A DNA stretch of 64,000 bases from assembly GCA_003116975.1 (NCBI GenBank), contig BGKB01000129.1, positions 124,001 to 188,000 of the forward strand, read 5' to 3'. Below are positions 46,214-55,346 of the stretch, in pieces. A model generated the notes under the pieces. That model did no database searches and was not told where the DNA came from. It saw only the letters and a program-made list of their open reading frames with translations. Within the stretch, counting starts at the first letter, position 1, and each line of letters opens with the position of its first letter. The stretch comes from Aurantiochytrium sp. KH105. Its lineage: Eukaryota > Sar > Bigyra > Thraustochytrida > Thraustochytriidae. Position numbers and translations under genes: made by a program.

Positions 46214-46694
46214 ATATATTGTTATAGCCTGAAACAATTGAACCTATCCTGCTTTTATTACCCGCTACGGCTGCCGCGGCCGTGGCCAACATGCGTCTTC
46301 TTTTCGCAACGAAATTCCTTTTTTGGATCGCACTTTCGCGTGCCAGAGCGACACTTGGTAAATATTGTATTCGCGGGGTTGTAAGGTTTCTTTTAGTCGG
46401 AGGCTAGGCCTAGGCTGGACTAGGCCCTGGACTAGGCCTCGGCCTTTCAAGTTGTCGAGCTAAGCCCGAAGCACGAGCCCACCTCCGATATGCACACCGA
46501 TCTTTGAGGCTGCTTTGGTCAGAGCTGATCATCCGCTGGCGCTGTCGGTTGCGAAAACACTTGTGAAGGCCTGGTGGAACGCTACGTTAGTCGCCCACCT
46601 CCGAGTGAGTTGACACTCTTCACACCGATCCTCTAAGGCTGCTTTGATCAAGGATGATGGAATCAAAGGCTGCTATGGTCAAGCGCGATCATCG
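46214..46694. other. Intergenic with CTAGGCC-type and GGCTGCTTTGGTCA-type repeats
   Basis: Holds a CTAGG/TAGGCC-rich run (46400-46444) and three or four degenerate copies of a unit with GGCTGCTTTGGTCA followed by GATCATC (46480-46700). It should contain the promoter of the membrane protein gene. Confidence 0.55.
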
Positions 46695-46700
46695 ATGCAA
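46480..46700. repeat. Degenerate direct repeats with GGCTGCTTTGGTCA core
   Basis: Cores at about 46508, 46636 and 46672 (GGCTGCTTTGGTCA, GGCTGCTTTGATCA, GGCTGCTATGGTCA), each followed within 15 bp by a GATGATG- or GATCATC-like sequence; two copies are preceded by CACACCGATC. Confidence 0.65.
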
Positions 46701-47669
46701 GTGCAGCCGGAGACGCCAGCGCGGCAGAGTGATGCAGCAAATCGAAAACGGAGGAGCCGAGTCGCGATGAGTGATCAGATTGAAGCTGAGATGTCTCGCT
46801 GGTCGAAAATGAATTGGCTGGAGCAAGTCCTGCAAACTGTAGTTGGGATCGTCGATGGGCGCGCCATCGATCTCAATTATCGACTCATTGTCGAGCGCAC
46901 GCAGCTCCTCACCGTCATTGCCTCCCTTGCACTGACGAGCGCCGCGTCTGCGCTCTTCTCTAATCCAATGGATGCACCCACGCCGGAGCACATGTTCCGG
47001 GTTCTCAACGCCGTCTCCAATGCCCGCGAATTTTACGCACAAGAAGGAGCTCCGCTCGCAGACCGTTCCCTGTGGATCGTCGAGGAGGCAGAGAGAGTGC
47101 TCGCGCTGACTGGAGGCAACTCCTCGTCAAGCATTCTCTTGGATGAAACGGAGAATGACTACTTTGAAAGCCGATACAGTGAGCTCGGGGGGTCAATCTA
47201 CGACTCAATGAACCACTTTTTGAACGGAATTATCTTCTCTGTTCTGACGTACGTGTCTGTCGTTTTTGTGCAAAGAAGCGAGACGCGGCACTTCTTCAAT
47301 TTGTTCTACTACCTCCATCTCGGTGGTATTCTCGTAACAATCATTAGTCTCACGATCGGGAGCAGTCACTTGGGCATGTTCATCCAGACGCGAATCATGT
47401 TTACATATCCGACGGCGCTGACAATGTATCGTATTCTCCGCTACAACGACATTTGGGCAAGCCAGGCATTCTCTGCTAGCAATGTTGCAACGACTCCGGC
47501 CGACAACAATTTCAAGATTGGACGTCTGCAAATCCTTATGGTCCTGATCAGCTTCCCGGCTCTGTTCGTCAATTGCCTTGAAACCTTTTATCGCATCAAG
47601 GAAGCGCGGTCGCAGTCACCCGAAACTGGCGCCATCTCACCGAAACGTGACTCTCGTCTCACCATTTAA
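46695..47669 (+). CDS. Multipass membrane protein of unknown function
   Basis: 324 aa from the ATG at 46695; an ATG at 46767 (MSDQIEAEMSRW) is an equally good start and would place the repeat array fully upstream. A polar N-terminus is followed by about five hydrophobic stretches: LLTVIASLALTSAASALF, FLNGIIFSVLTYVSVVFV, LHLGGILVTIISLTIG, IMFTYPTALTMYRI (weaker) and ILMVLISFPALFVNCLETFY. A long hydrophilic loop with acidic and Asn/Ser-rich stretches lies between the first two. The C-terminus is short and basic. I recognise no family. Convergent with the next gene, with 75 bp between stops. Confidence 0.75.
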   Translation: MQVQPETPARQSDAANRKRRSRVAMSDQIEAEMSRWSKMNWLEQVLQTVVGIVDGRAIDLNYRLIVERTQLLTVIASLALTSAASALFSNPMDAPTPEHMFRVLNAVSNAREFYAQEGAPLADRSLWIVEEAERVLALTGGNSSSSILLDETENDYFESRYSELGGSIYDSMNHFLNGIIFSVLTYVSVVFVQRSETRHFFNLFYYLHLGGILVTIISLTIGSSHLGMFIQTRIMFTYPTALTMYRILRYNDIWASQAFSASNVATTPADNNFKIGRLQILMVLISFPALFVNCLETFYRIKEARSQSPETGAISPKRDSRLTI

Positions 47670-47744
47670 GCCAGCCTTCTCATTTCGCACGCCAAAGCAA
47701 TTTTGATGATATGCTGTTTCCAGAAGGCCTTGACTTGCTGAACC

Positions 47745-49676
47745 TCATTGCATGCGCTGTGACATGCGAGCGCAGGCAAAGCTGCCGCTGTGCTTGGCGT
47801 CAGCGTCTGTTCGTTGTATGTCCAATAGTTTGCGCTGAAGAGGAACCTCCTCAAGTAGAACATCAACCTCCTCGCGCGACATGTTCGCAAGAAGGCGTTC
47901 GCGGTCGTCCCCAAGGATCTCGCGTGCGCGTGCGAGCTCATGCAGCACATCAAATCTCCGAAGTAGACGTAAATCGACCACGATAAGCGCGGCCTCCTTT
48001 TGCAAGCGCTGCGCAATGTTGTCGGAATGAATGATCGTGCGAAGAAATTGTGCAATGCAATTCATGTCTTGGTCGGACATGACACCGTGAACAATGAGCG
48101 CCAGGATCCATTCAAGACCAAGCAGGACGATATTGTCGTCAACGCCGAGTTCCACCTCGAGAAATTTAATCATTGCCCTCGCTGGGCTCAGTTCTCTTGA
48201 ATGCAACGATACCGACCTGCAAAGGACATCGAAGGCTAGCTGATATGTGAACAGGGTCTCTGCAGTTTCGCCACTTAAGCCCGCATCTCTAAGACTCGAA
48301 CCAAGACTGAGAATACCGTCGAGAATTCGGTCAGCCACAACGGCAACGGATGGCTCGAGGCGGTAAAGCACAGATTCATTGCGAAGAATTTCGCTGCAAA
48401 GAATGAGCGCAGCTTGCTTTGAACCTTCTCGCTCTGCAATTGTCCAGTCCGCGACTGCGGTCCAAAAGCGTAGCGCAAGTTCATCTTTTGCGTCGAGACC
48501 GTCGCAAGCAAGAGCACGTTGCGCCGCTGCTGCTGCATCTTCGAATACAGATTCTGACCAATGCGCCGTGTCCGATACTCGATCTAATAAGTCTCCGAGA
48601 AGGATTGCTGTCCCTGGCTCACAGACGAGAACTCCAGGACTGGAGAGAATTGAGGCCGCAGCTGACGCAAGGCGTGGGTCGTCGATGGCAAGCGCCCGTG
48701 CGAGGAGAGTTGCGCAACTGTGCGCTGCCAAAGACTGGAGTTGTACAATGGTGTCGAGCCTCGATGCCCCAAGGTCGGAGCGGAAAAAATCTGCAAGAAT
48801 CTCAAAGACATGATGTGCGGGGCAGGAACCCGTCACAATGAGCCATTCCAGTGCGAGATTGACCCATTGCACGATAAGCGCAACCAGTGCGCGATCGAGG
48901 TCAGCTTCATCACTGCTGCGCATCTCCTCCTGCTCTTCCCCCTCGGCATAAGGGTCATCAATTGCAACAAAGCTGGCATGGTGGACAATTGCAGCAAAAA
49001 GATCAATTCCGTGAAAAGCAGCGGGATCTCGTAGGCTCTCGTTGAGAATGCCATCCAAGAGAAATCTTGTAGAGCCTGAGACCAAGTCTTCGGCGGCAAG
49101 CATATCGACTACCTGGGAAGCAGCAAAGGCAACAGCTGCTCCAGCTTTGTGAGCTGGCGAGCTTCGCACTGTGAAGAGGAGTTCTGCAACAGGTTCTGGG
49201 TCGCGTAGATCCACCATGATACCAAGGAGCGTGGCTGCTGCACGATGTTGTCGCCAGTCGCTGCCATGCTGAATGGCTTGTCGAGCGAAGGCAAGACATT
49301 GTGTCTCGAATATGGACGAGAGCTGCAGGCAGTCTCGTATTGCGTAGAGTACATCCTCGGTAGCGCGAAGGGTTTCGTCGTCCTGCGCTTCGCAAAGTAT
49401 GCTGACGAGAACTTCGAAAAAGTCTGGAGCGAGTTCAAGGTCAACTTTCGTCATGCTTCCGTCAATGCTCTTGTGTCGTTGCAACCTCTGCGCAACGCGA
49501 GCGAGTTCCTCACGGAGCATTGCCTCACCATCGTCTCGTCGGAGCCGTCGCGCGAGCTCTTCGCCGAGACGTTCAATCCTCGCATACGGCGTCGGCGTCG
49601 TCGCCGCCACGCTCGCCATCTCGTCCGAAACGGATATGTTTGCTTGTTGTTTCGTCGATGAGAGGCTTTGCGGCAT
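47745..49676 (-). CDS. HEAT/ARM-like alpha-helical protein of unknown function
   Basis: 643 aa from the ATG at 49676 (ATG at 49619, MASVAATT, also possible). Almost entirely predicted amphipathic helices in pairs, with recurring Leu/Ala spacing, for example LEVLVSILCEA-type, AAATLLGIMVDL, AELLFTVRSS and ASAAASILSSPG, the look of a HEAT or Armadillo solenoid. One acidic loop (EGEEQEEMRSSDEADLD, about 250) interrupts it. Few Lys residues, many Asp/Glu, so overall acidic. No signal peptide or membrane helix. Possibly a cytosolic scaffold; I cannot name a family. Confidence 0.75.
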   Translation of the reverse strand: MPQSLSSTKQQANISVSDEMASVAATTPTPYARIERLGEELARRLRRDDGEAMLREELARVAQRLQRHKSIDGSMTKVDLELAPDFFEVLVSILCEAQDDETLRATEDVLYAIRDCLQLSSIFETQCLAFARQAIQHGSDWRQHRAAATLLGIMVDLRDPEPVAELLFTVRSSPAHKAGAAVAFAASQVVDMLAAEDLVSGSTRFLLDGILNESLRDPAAFHGIDLFAAIVHHASFVAIDDPYAEGEEQEEMRSSDEADLDRALVALIVQWVNLALEWLIVTGSCPAHHVFEILADFFRSDLGASRLDTIVQLQSLAAHSCATLLARALAIDDPRLASAAASILSSPGVLVCEPGTAILLGDLLDRVSDTAHWSESVFEDAAAAAQRALACDGLDAKDELALRFWTAVADWTIAEREGSKQAALILCSEILRNESVLYRLEPSVAVVADRILDGILSLGSSLRDAGLSGETAETLFTYQLAFDVLCRSVSLHSRELSPARAMIKFLEVELGVDDNIVLLGLEWILALIVHGVMSDQDMNCIAQFLRTIIHSDNIAQRLQKEAALIVVDLRLLRRFDVLHELARAREILGDDRERLLANMSREEVDVLLEEVPLQRKLLDIQRTDADAKHSGSFACARMSQRMQ

Positions 49677-50901
49677 TCATGCAAGCATGTCCATTGCTGC
49701 ATCGCTCGTCACCTTGCCTTCCCCCCCTCGCTGCCTGCCTCCCTCGCTCGCTCGACCCTGCCCTCAGTCTTGAACTGGATTCCCTCTTCGCCTCCATATC
49801 AACTCCCCACACCTGCGTGCGGGCCCAAGTGACATGACACGGCCGGGCAATCAAGGTCTCGTTGTCTCGGTTATTGGAACGTTCTCATGTCCCCGATTGG
49901 CGTGCACAGGCCTCGGACTTTTTAGCCTACGACGACGACACAACGGGTGGGCGAAGTGCGGTTGGCTGATCTTGCCGCCGGATGCAAGCCATCCGATTTC
50001 GCTGCCAGCTGCAACCGCGTCTTCGGGCTCGACCGACAGGGTTTAGGCGTTCTTTTACTCAGCATCTCGCAGCATTTTCTCGAAGATAGAACCCTCCTCA
50101 AGCGTCTCAGAAGCCCCAGGCACGATATCACTGGCCTCATTATTATTTCTTTCTTCCCTCTCGCTCCTTCTTCTCTCAGACACTTTCATTCGTTTCTTCC
50201 TTTGCTTTCCTTATTGACCCGCCGCTCTCGCCCCGATCCCGTTCTCAAAGACAGCCGACTCGCCCAGCACGAGGCCCCGTTCGCCCCGACCTCGCTCCCC
50301 AAGACCCCCGGCGCGCTCAGCACGGACTCGCCCAGCCCGAGGCCTCGTTCACGCCGGCCTCGATCTCCAGGACGCTCGCTCTCTGCAGGTCGCCACGGTC
50401 GCAGCTGCCGCTCCCCCTATGTGTCACAAATGTGCCGGTCGCCCGCGCATAGCCCCCTTGATAGGCCGCTTTCCGGGCGCCAATCTTCGAGGCGCGCAGG
50501 GATCGAGCGCCCGCGCCGCGACCGGGCGCGACCGGGCGCGGCCAGACCGCCAACCGCCCGCCGCCGCGCCGCCGCGCCGCGCACGCCGCAGGCCCGGCCG
50601 CGCCGGAGAGCGGAGCGGAGCAGCGCAGCGGAGGGAGGGAGGGAGGGAGCGAGGCCCCGCCGGCGGCATCGTGCGAGGCCGAGCGAGCCTCGATCGATCG
50701 ATCGATCGAACGGCGCGCGAGGCCGCGCGCGCGCAGGGAGCGGCCTTCGCGGCCTTCGCGCGGCGCAGCGCGGCCTTCGCGCGGCGCAGCGCGGCGCAGC
50801 GCGGCGCGGCGCAGCGCGCGAGGCCCCCGGGCGCCGGGAGCGGAGCCGGCCTGGGCTGGATTGAGCGCGCGAGCGAGCGAAGGAAGCGAAGCGGGGCCGT
50901 C
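49677..50901. other. Intergenic upstream of the four-SAP gene
   Basis: 1.2 kb. The first half is mixed; from 50440 it is extremely GC-rich with GGAGGG repeats (50636-50658), (CGAT)n (50690-50708) and GGCCTTCGCG/GGCGCAGCGC repeats (50745-50815). It holds divergent promoters of the helical protein (-) and the SAP gene (+). Frames here encode Arg/Ala/Pro low complexity and are not accepted as genes. Confidence 0.5.
50745..50815. repeat. GC-rich short repeats (GGCCTTCGCG, GGCGCAGCGC)
   Basis: Interleaved direct copies of two 10-bp units about 90-160 bp upstream of the four-SAP gene ATG; likely part of a GC-rich promoter. Confidence 0.75.
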
Positions 50902-53900
50902 ATGACGACAACCACCGCCACCTCGGCGACGGCCGCCGCGACGCCGGCGAAGGCAGCCTCGACGCCCGCGGCCAGTCGCCGCACGCCCAAGCCGCACGCG
51001 ACGCCGAGGCGCGTGATGGAGAGCAAGGCCACTTTCAATGAGCAGCGCATCGAGGAAATGACCGTCAAGGCCTTGCAGGATGCGCTGCGATCCTGCCAAA
51101 AGGCTGTATCAGGTCGCAAGGCGGAGCTGCAAGAGCGCCTCTTGGACGCTGTCGAGGGAGGCGCTTCGACACCGCTGCCCGCGCCCTCGCCGCGGGCGTC
51201 TGCTGCGGCCAAGACGCCTGGACCCAAGAGCTCATCGTCATCTTCATCCTCTACCTCATCAACCTCCTCCACGAAAGCCACTGCCAGCAAAACAAAGGCA
51301 GGGGCTGCCCACGTTGCAACGCCAAGGCGAGCGCGACCAGCAAAGACGCCCAAGGCAAGTACCAGCAAGAAGAAGAGGCAAGGAAAGCAAGCCGAGGACG
51401 GCGAGGATGGGCAACAGCAAAAGTCTGGCCCCAGTGAAAACATGCGAGATCTTGTTCTTGAAGACGATGGATCTGTGACATGGCGTGGCCAAGACGTGCT
51501 CAAGCTCAAGGTTATGGAGCTTAAAGATGCTCTGCGTACGCTCGATCTCGCAGACTCTACAATCCGCCTCAAGTCTGATCTGCAGGATGCTCTCGTAAAA
51601 AATGCGAAACCTCGTCAAGGGGCGGCGGCCTCGACATCATCTTCTGATGCGGGACCCAAGACGGATTCCGCCACCAAAAATGAGTCGAAGAAGAAGAAGA
51701 AGAAGAAGGATCAGCAGCAACAGCAGCAACAGAAACAAGAGGATCAGGCAAAGAATACAGCAAGTGCAGTTCTGAACAACGGGGAGGATGAGGAAATGGA
51801 CGGGGGCAACAAGGCCCCAACACCCTTTAAGCCTCCAGCATCACGTCGCACAGGCCCTCGCTCAAGTCTCGGCAAGAGTGAAACTGATGCAGATGGAATT
51901 GTTGAGCCAACGCCAGTCCGGAAACCCAAATCCTCGTCGCTACGAAAAACCGGACCGCGCCGATCGCTTGGAGCTCCAGACGCAACGGAGAACGCTGCTC
52001 CTGAGGACGAAGTTATCTCCGAAGACAAAAAAGAGGAGGGTGAGGAGGAAGAGGAACAGCATCAGCAACAGCAGCAGCCGCAAGAGGAGGAGAAAGAACA
52101 TGGAGGTCATCAAGAGAAAAACGAAATCATTGCCAGCGATACAAGCGCAAGTGTAGCTCCGACCCCAGTCCTAGCCCCCTCCCCGCCGAGAGAAACAAGC
52201 AGGCCAATTGAGGCACCCTTGCGAAAGGCTCGCAAGACACCACGGAGGACAGGCCCGCGCTCCGCAAAGAAGATTCGGCCTGTCGCGGAGCTGGCCCAGC
52301 AGGATTTGAACGACGATATCGAGAGTGGCCCTCAAGACGATGACGAGGGCCTCGCAGGATCCACTGCTGGTTCAATGGATGATAAACGTCCAGATCACAG
52401 CAGTGACGAAGAGAAGGAAGAGGCCGCTGAGGAGAATGGAGCGGAAGATCAGTCGGAGAACGAAAAGCCTGGTGTCGAAGACGATAAAATGGAAGAAGAC
52501 GAGGGAGAAGAGAAAGAGGAAGAAGAGAAGATCGAGGTTGATATTCCCAAGGTGCTTTTAGACGTATTGCACACTTGGCATGTGGTCGATTTGCAAGATG
52601 CAATGCGCGAGCTCGAACTGCCTCTTCATTCGCACGAGAAAAAGGATGAGCTCATTGAGGCTTTAGGAAGACATTTGGTGACAGGCACTGAAAGCTTAAC
52701 GGTTGCCGACCTCAAGAGGTATCTACACTTGATCGGCGGCAAGGTCTCGGGCCGCAAAGCGGAGCTGCAAGCACGAGTGGCCCGTTTCCTCGGTGGAGAC
52801 ATCACTGGCACCAAGCTGCACGAGATGCAACTGCAGTCGGATGACGAGAGTGCGTCGGTAAAGAAACCGAAGCCGAGTCCCCGGAAAAAGTCGCCCAAGA
52901 AGGCAGACGCAAGGCATTTGCAATGCGAGGAGAATGCGGACGCGATCAGGCAGGACGAACCCAAAGGCACTAAAGAAAAACGTGGACCGTCGACTGGCCC
53001 TGATCGTGAAAGTGGGGTCGTGCCCCCCACGCCTTTGATGAATGGGCGCGTGGAGACACTAGAGTATGCAGTGAGCGAGACTCATGTCATCAGTGGCGGA
53101 AAGGAAAAGTTGGTACCGTCAGAGGAATTGTCTGCCAGTAAGCAGTGGACGCAAGCTGAAGCGGATGAGATCCCAGCGGGCACGACCAACACGCCTACAA
53201 AGGCAAGCACCTCACAATTGCTTGGGGCAGAAAACGACGCAGAGGGCTTCTTCACTCCTGTGGAATCGGAGGAACGACCGGCTGGCGGAACGCGCCCTGG
53301 CGAAGAAGAGGAGGAGGAAATGCTGGAGAGCCGCTCTGTGATGCGCAAGGGTGAAAAGGACGAAGCCGAGGTGATCCCACCAACACCTGCGCCTGCGGAC
53401 CAGGCGTTGTCCGGAAACTGGAGCGACGCCGCAGTCCCAGGTTCGCCGGCAGAGGCCCTCAAGGAAAAAGTGAGAGCCGCAACAAGTGTGTCTGAACGCG
53501 CCAACGACAAAGTGGACGGTGACGGCAATGAAAGCGGGCGTGGCATGATTGTACCCGAGACCCCAGCACGCACGGAAACCCCTGACCCGGCCAAGGAAAT
53601 TGAGCGTCTCATGGACGAGCTGCAGCAGGACGGAATCACCGCTGACGACTTTAAAAAGTTTCACGGCCTCTTGGCCCAACTTGTTGGTGACGACGGTGCA
53701 AAGTCTGGAAGCAAGAAGCGCAAGTCCAAAAGCGCGAGCAAAAGCAAGGCGAGCAGCAAAAAGAAGAAAAAGCTCTCGAGTGTGAAGAAATCCAGAAAGC
53801 GTAGCGCAGAAAATGCTGAAGCGGCAGAGCTGCTCGGAGATGATGAAGCTGGCGCCGGGTACGACTCGGAGGGCCGTCAGGAGCGCGCAATAAATGCGGA

Positions 53901-54987
53901 TGGAAGTGTCAAGAAGAGCAAAAAGAAGAAATCGAGCACGAAAAAGTCAAGCAAGAAGAAGAAGAAGCGTATCAAGATGAGCGCTCTCGACGGCGATGAG
54001 GATGACGGTGTCATTGGGATTGGAAGCCAAAGTGCGACCGCGCGCAAGCTTGGGCGCTCGCAGGCACGTGACCATTATGACTCGTTTCGGCACACGCATC
54101 ACCCGTCACACAAGCATCAATCGGTGCATCTCGTGGACGACTCGCTTGACTCGGTGGCCACCCCCATGGTGAATGCTACGCCCCATTCGGAATCGAGCCG
54201 AGCCCACCACAATGATGATCATGGCGACAGAGGTGATGCGCTTTTCCCCGGCAAGCCCAAGTGGCGTGAATCGCTCCTTTCGAACCAGAGTTTTGAGCAG
54301 CACAGTCTGCTTGACTCGAGTGGTCACAAGATCGCGCCTTCTCCCTTTGCCAATGGGAAGTCAAGGTCTGTTGTGGCAGCTTCACCCTTCACAAATGGCA
54401 CGCCGCGTCGTCCAGGACAATATGGCGCTGCCCCGGGGCTCGGCGGATTTGGCGCTTCATCAGTGTCGCGTGCTCGCGGGGGACCCGTCTTTCCGAAATT
54501 TGGAAGCGCCGTGCACATGGGAACGCCCGCGCCAGCAGCGAATGGGAACTTTAGCCATGGGCCAAAGGCTGCCGCCGCTGTTGCTGGAGGAGGTGCACCG
54601 AGGTCGCATCACGACCCTTCTGCTGTGGCCCAGCGAGTCCTGCAGTCGATTGACCGAGAGAGTCGCGAGCTGTCCCGAGACGCCCTGAGTCAAGCGCACC
54701 AGGCGCATTCGCGATTCGATGGCGCGGGCTCTCACGACTCGTTTTATTCCCCGTCAACGTTTGCGAGGCCGGCGCCTCGCCCAGCCGCGAATGGCGGCGG
54801 CTTTGCGGTCCCGGATACCCCGCCCGTAAAACACCTAAATGTGAAGCGGCGCCCTGGGTCCACTGTCCAGCCCAAGTTCGAGTTTTCGCCGGCCCGTGCG
54901 GAACGCGGAGGCTTTCATGCATCGAAGCCTGTCGCGACGGACGAGAGTCTCGAGCAAAGCTTTCCGTTCCCAAGTCTTGATGACTAA
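50902..54987 (+). CDS. Large nuclear-type protein with four SAP domains
   Basis: 1361 aa from the ATG at 50902. SAP motifs are helix-turn-helix units that bind AT-rich or scaffold-attachment DNA. Four are visible: about 47-83 (MTVKALQDALRSC..SGRKAELQERL), about 198-234 (LKVMELKDALRTL), about 551-592 (VVDLQDAMRELELPL) and about 598-633 (LTVADLKRYLHLI..SGRKAELQARV). Between them are acidic and Lys-rich stretches and a recurring RRTGPRSSLG/RKTGPRRSLG/RRTGPRSAKK motif. The later part has repeated P-x-TP motifs (VPPTPL, IPPTPA, VPETPA), possible proline-directed kinase sites, poly-Lys signals (KKKKRIKM) and a His/Ser-rich end. No catalytic domain. Likely a chromatin or nuclear-matrix architectural protein; the exact role is inference. 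Confidence 0.85.
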   Translation: MTTTTATSATAAATPAKAASTPAASRRTPKPHATPRRVMESKATFNEQRIEEMTVKALQDALRSCQKAVSGRKAELQERLLDAVEGGASTPLPAPSPRASAAAKTPGPKSSSSSSSSTSSTSSTKATASKTKAGAAHVATPRRARPAKTPKASTSKKKRQGKQAEDGEDGQQQKSGPSENMRDLVLEDDGSVTWRGQDVLKLKVMELKDALRTLDLADSTIRLKSDLQDALVKNAKPRQGAAASTSSSDAGPKTDSATKNESKKKKKKKDQQQQQQQKQEDQAKNTASAVLNNGEDEEMDGGNKAPTPFKPPASRRTGPRSSLGKSETDADGIVEPTPVRKPKSSSLRKTGPRRSLGAPDATENAAPEDEVISEDKKEEGEEEEEQHQQQQQPQEEEKEHGGHQEKNEIIASDTSASVAPTPVLAPSPPRETSRPIEAPLRKARKTPRRTGPRSAKKIRPVAELAQQDLNDDIESGPQDDDEGLAGSTAGSMDDKRPDHSSDEEKEEAAEENGAEDQSENEKPGVEDDKMEEDEGEEKEEEEKIEVDIPKVLLDVLHTWHVVDLQDAMRELELPLHSHEKKDELIEALGRHLVTGTESLTVADLKRYLHLIGGKVSGRKAELQARVARFLGGDITGTKLHEMQLQSDDESASVKKPKPSPRKKSPKKADARHLQCEENADAIRQDEPKGTKEKRGPSTGPDRESGVVPPTPLMNGRVETLEYAVSETHVISGGKEKLVPSEELSASKQWTQAEADEIPAGTTNTPTKASTSQLLGAENDAEGFFTPVESEERPAGGTRPGEEEEEEMLESRSVMRKGEKDEAEVIPPTPAPADQALSGNWSDAAVPGSPAEALKEKVRAATSVSERANDKVDGDGNESGRGMIVPETPARTETPDPAKEIERLMDELQQDGITADDFKKFHGLLAQLVGDDGAKSGSKKRKSKSASKSKASSKKKKKLSSVKKSRKRSAENAEAAELLGDDEAGAGYDSEGRQERAINADGSVKKSKKKKSSTKKSSKKKKKRIKMSALDGDEDDGVIGIGSQSATARKLGRSQARDHYDSFRHTHHPSHKHQSVHLVDDSLDSVATPMVNATPHSESSRAHHNDDHGDRGDALFPGKPKWRESLLSNQSFEQHSLLDSSGHKIAPSPFANGKSRSVVAASPFTNGTPRRPGQYGAAPGLGGFGASSVSRARGGPVFPKFGSAVHMGTPAPAANGNFSHGPKAAAAVAGGGAPRSHHDPSAVAQRVLQSIDRESRELSRDALSQAHQAHSRFDGAGSHDSFYSPSTFARPAPRPAANGGGFAVPDTPPVKHLNVKRRPGSTVQPKFEFSPARAERGGFHASKPVATDESLEQSFPFPSLDD

Positions 54988-55346
54988 TGAATTCTCGGAA
55001 GTTTATTTTTCAGACAGATGTGCAACTCGCTTGATTTTGTTTTTAGGTTTTTGGACTTGGTTTGTTTTCTCCCCTTGCGAACCTTCAGAAGGGGCAGACG
55101 GATTGCATGAGAAAAGAGAGAAAAGGACACACGTCTGCAGATAAATGAATTGACAACAAAAGTGAAATTGGGGGGCTACACATGCACACAAGGTGCGGAT
55201 GACGAGAGGCGTTGCGGCTTTCCCGTCTCGACACTCACATTTCCTTGTTTTCTTTGTTTGTTCTGGCTTGGAAAGAATGAGGAGCAACGCGACGGAAGAT
55301 TCGTTTGGATGATACAATGCGCCGCCCTCAATTGCGTGCGCAAGAT
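54988..55346. other. Intergenic between convergent SAP gene and cysteine-rich copy 1
   Basis: 359 bp, AT-richer, with T-rich runs at 55030-55075 and a CTTTG-rich run near 55240-55260. 3' ends of both genes; no gene seen. Confidence 0.5.

Noticed and set aside
50419-50901. N-terminal extension of the four-SAP protein
   Set aside because: Arg/Ala-rich translation of a GC-rich promoter; no ordered sequence before the ATG at 50902.
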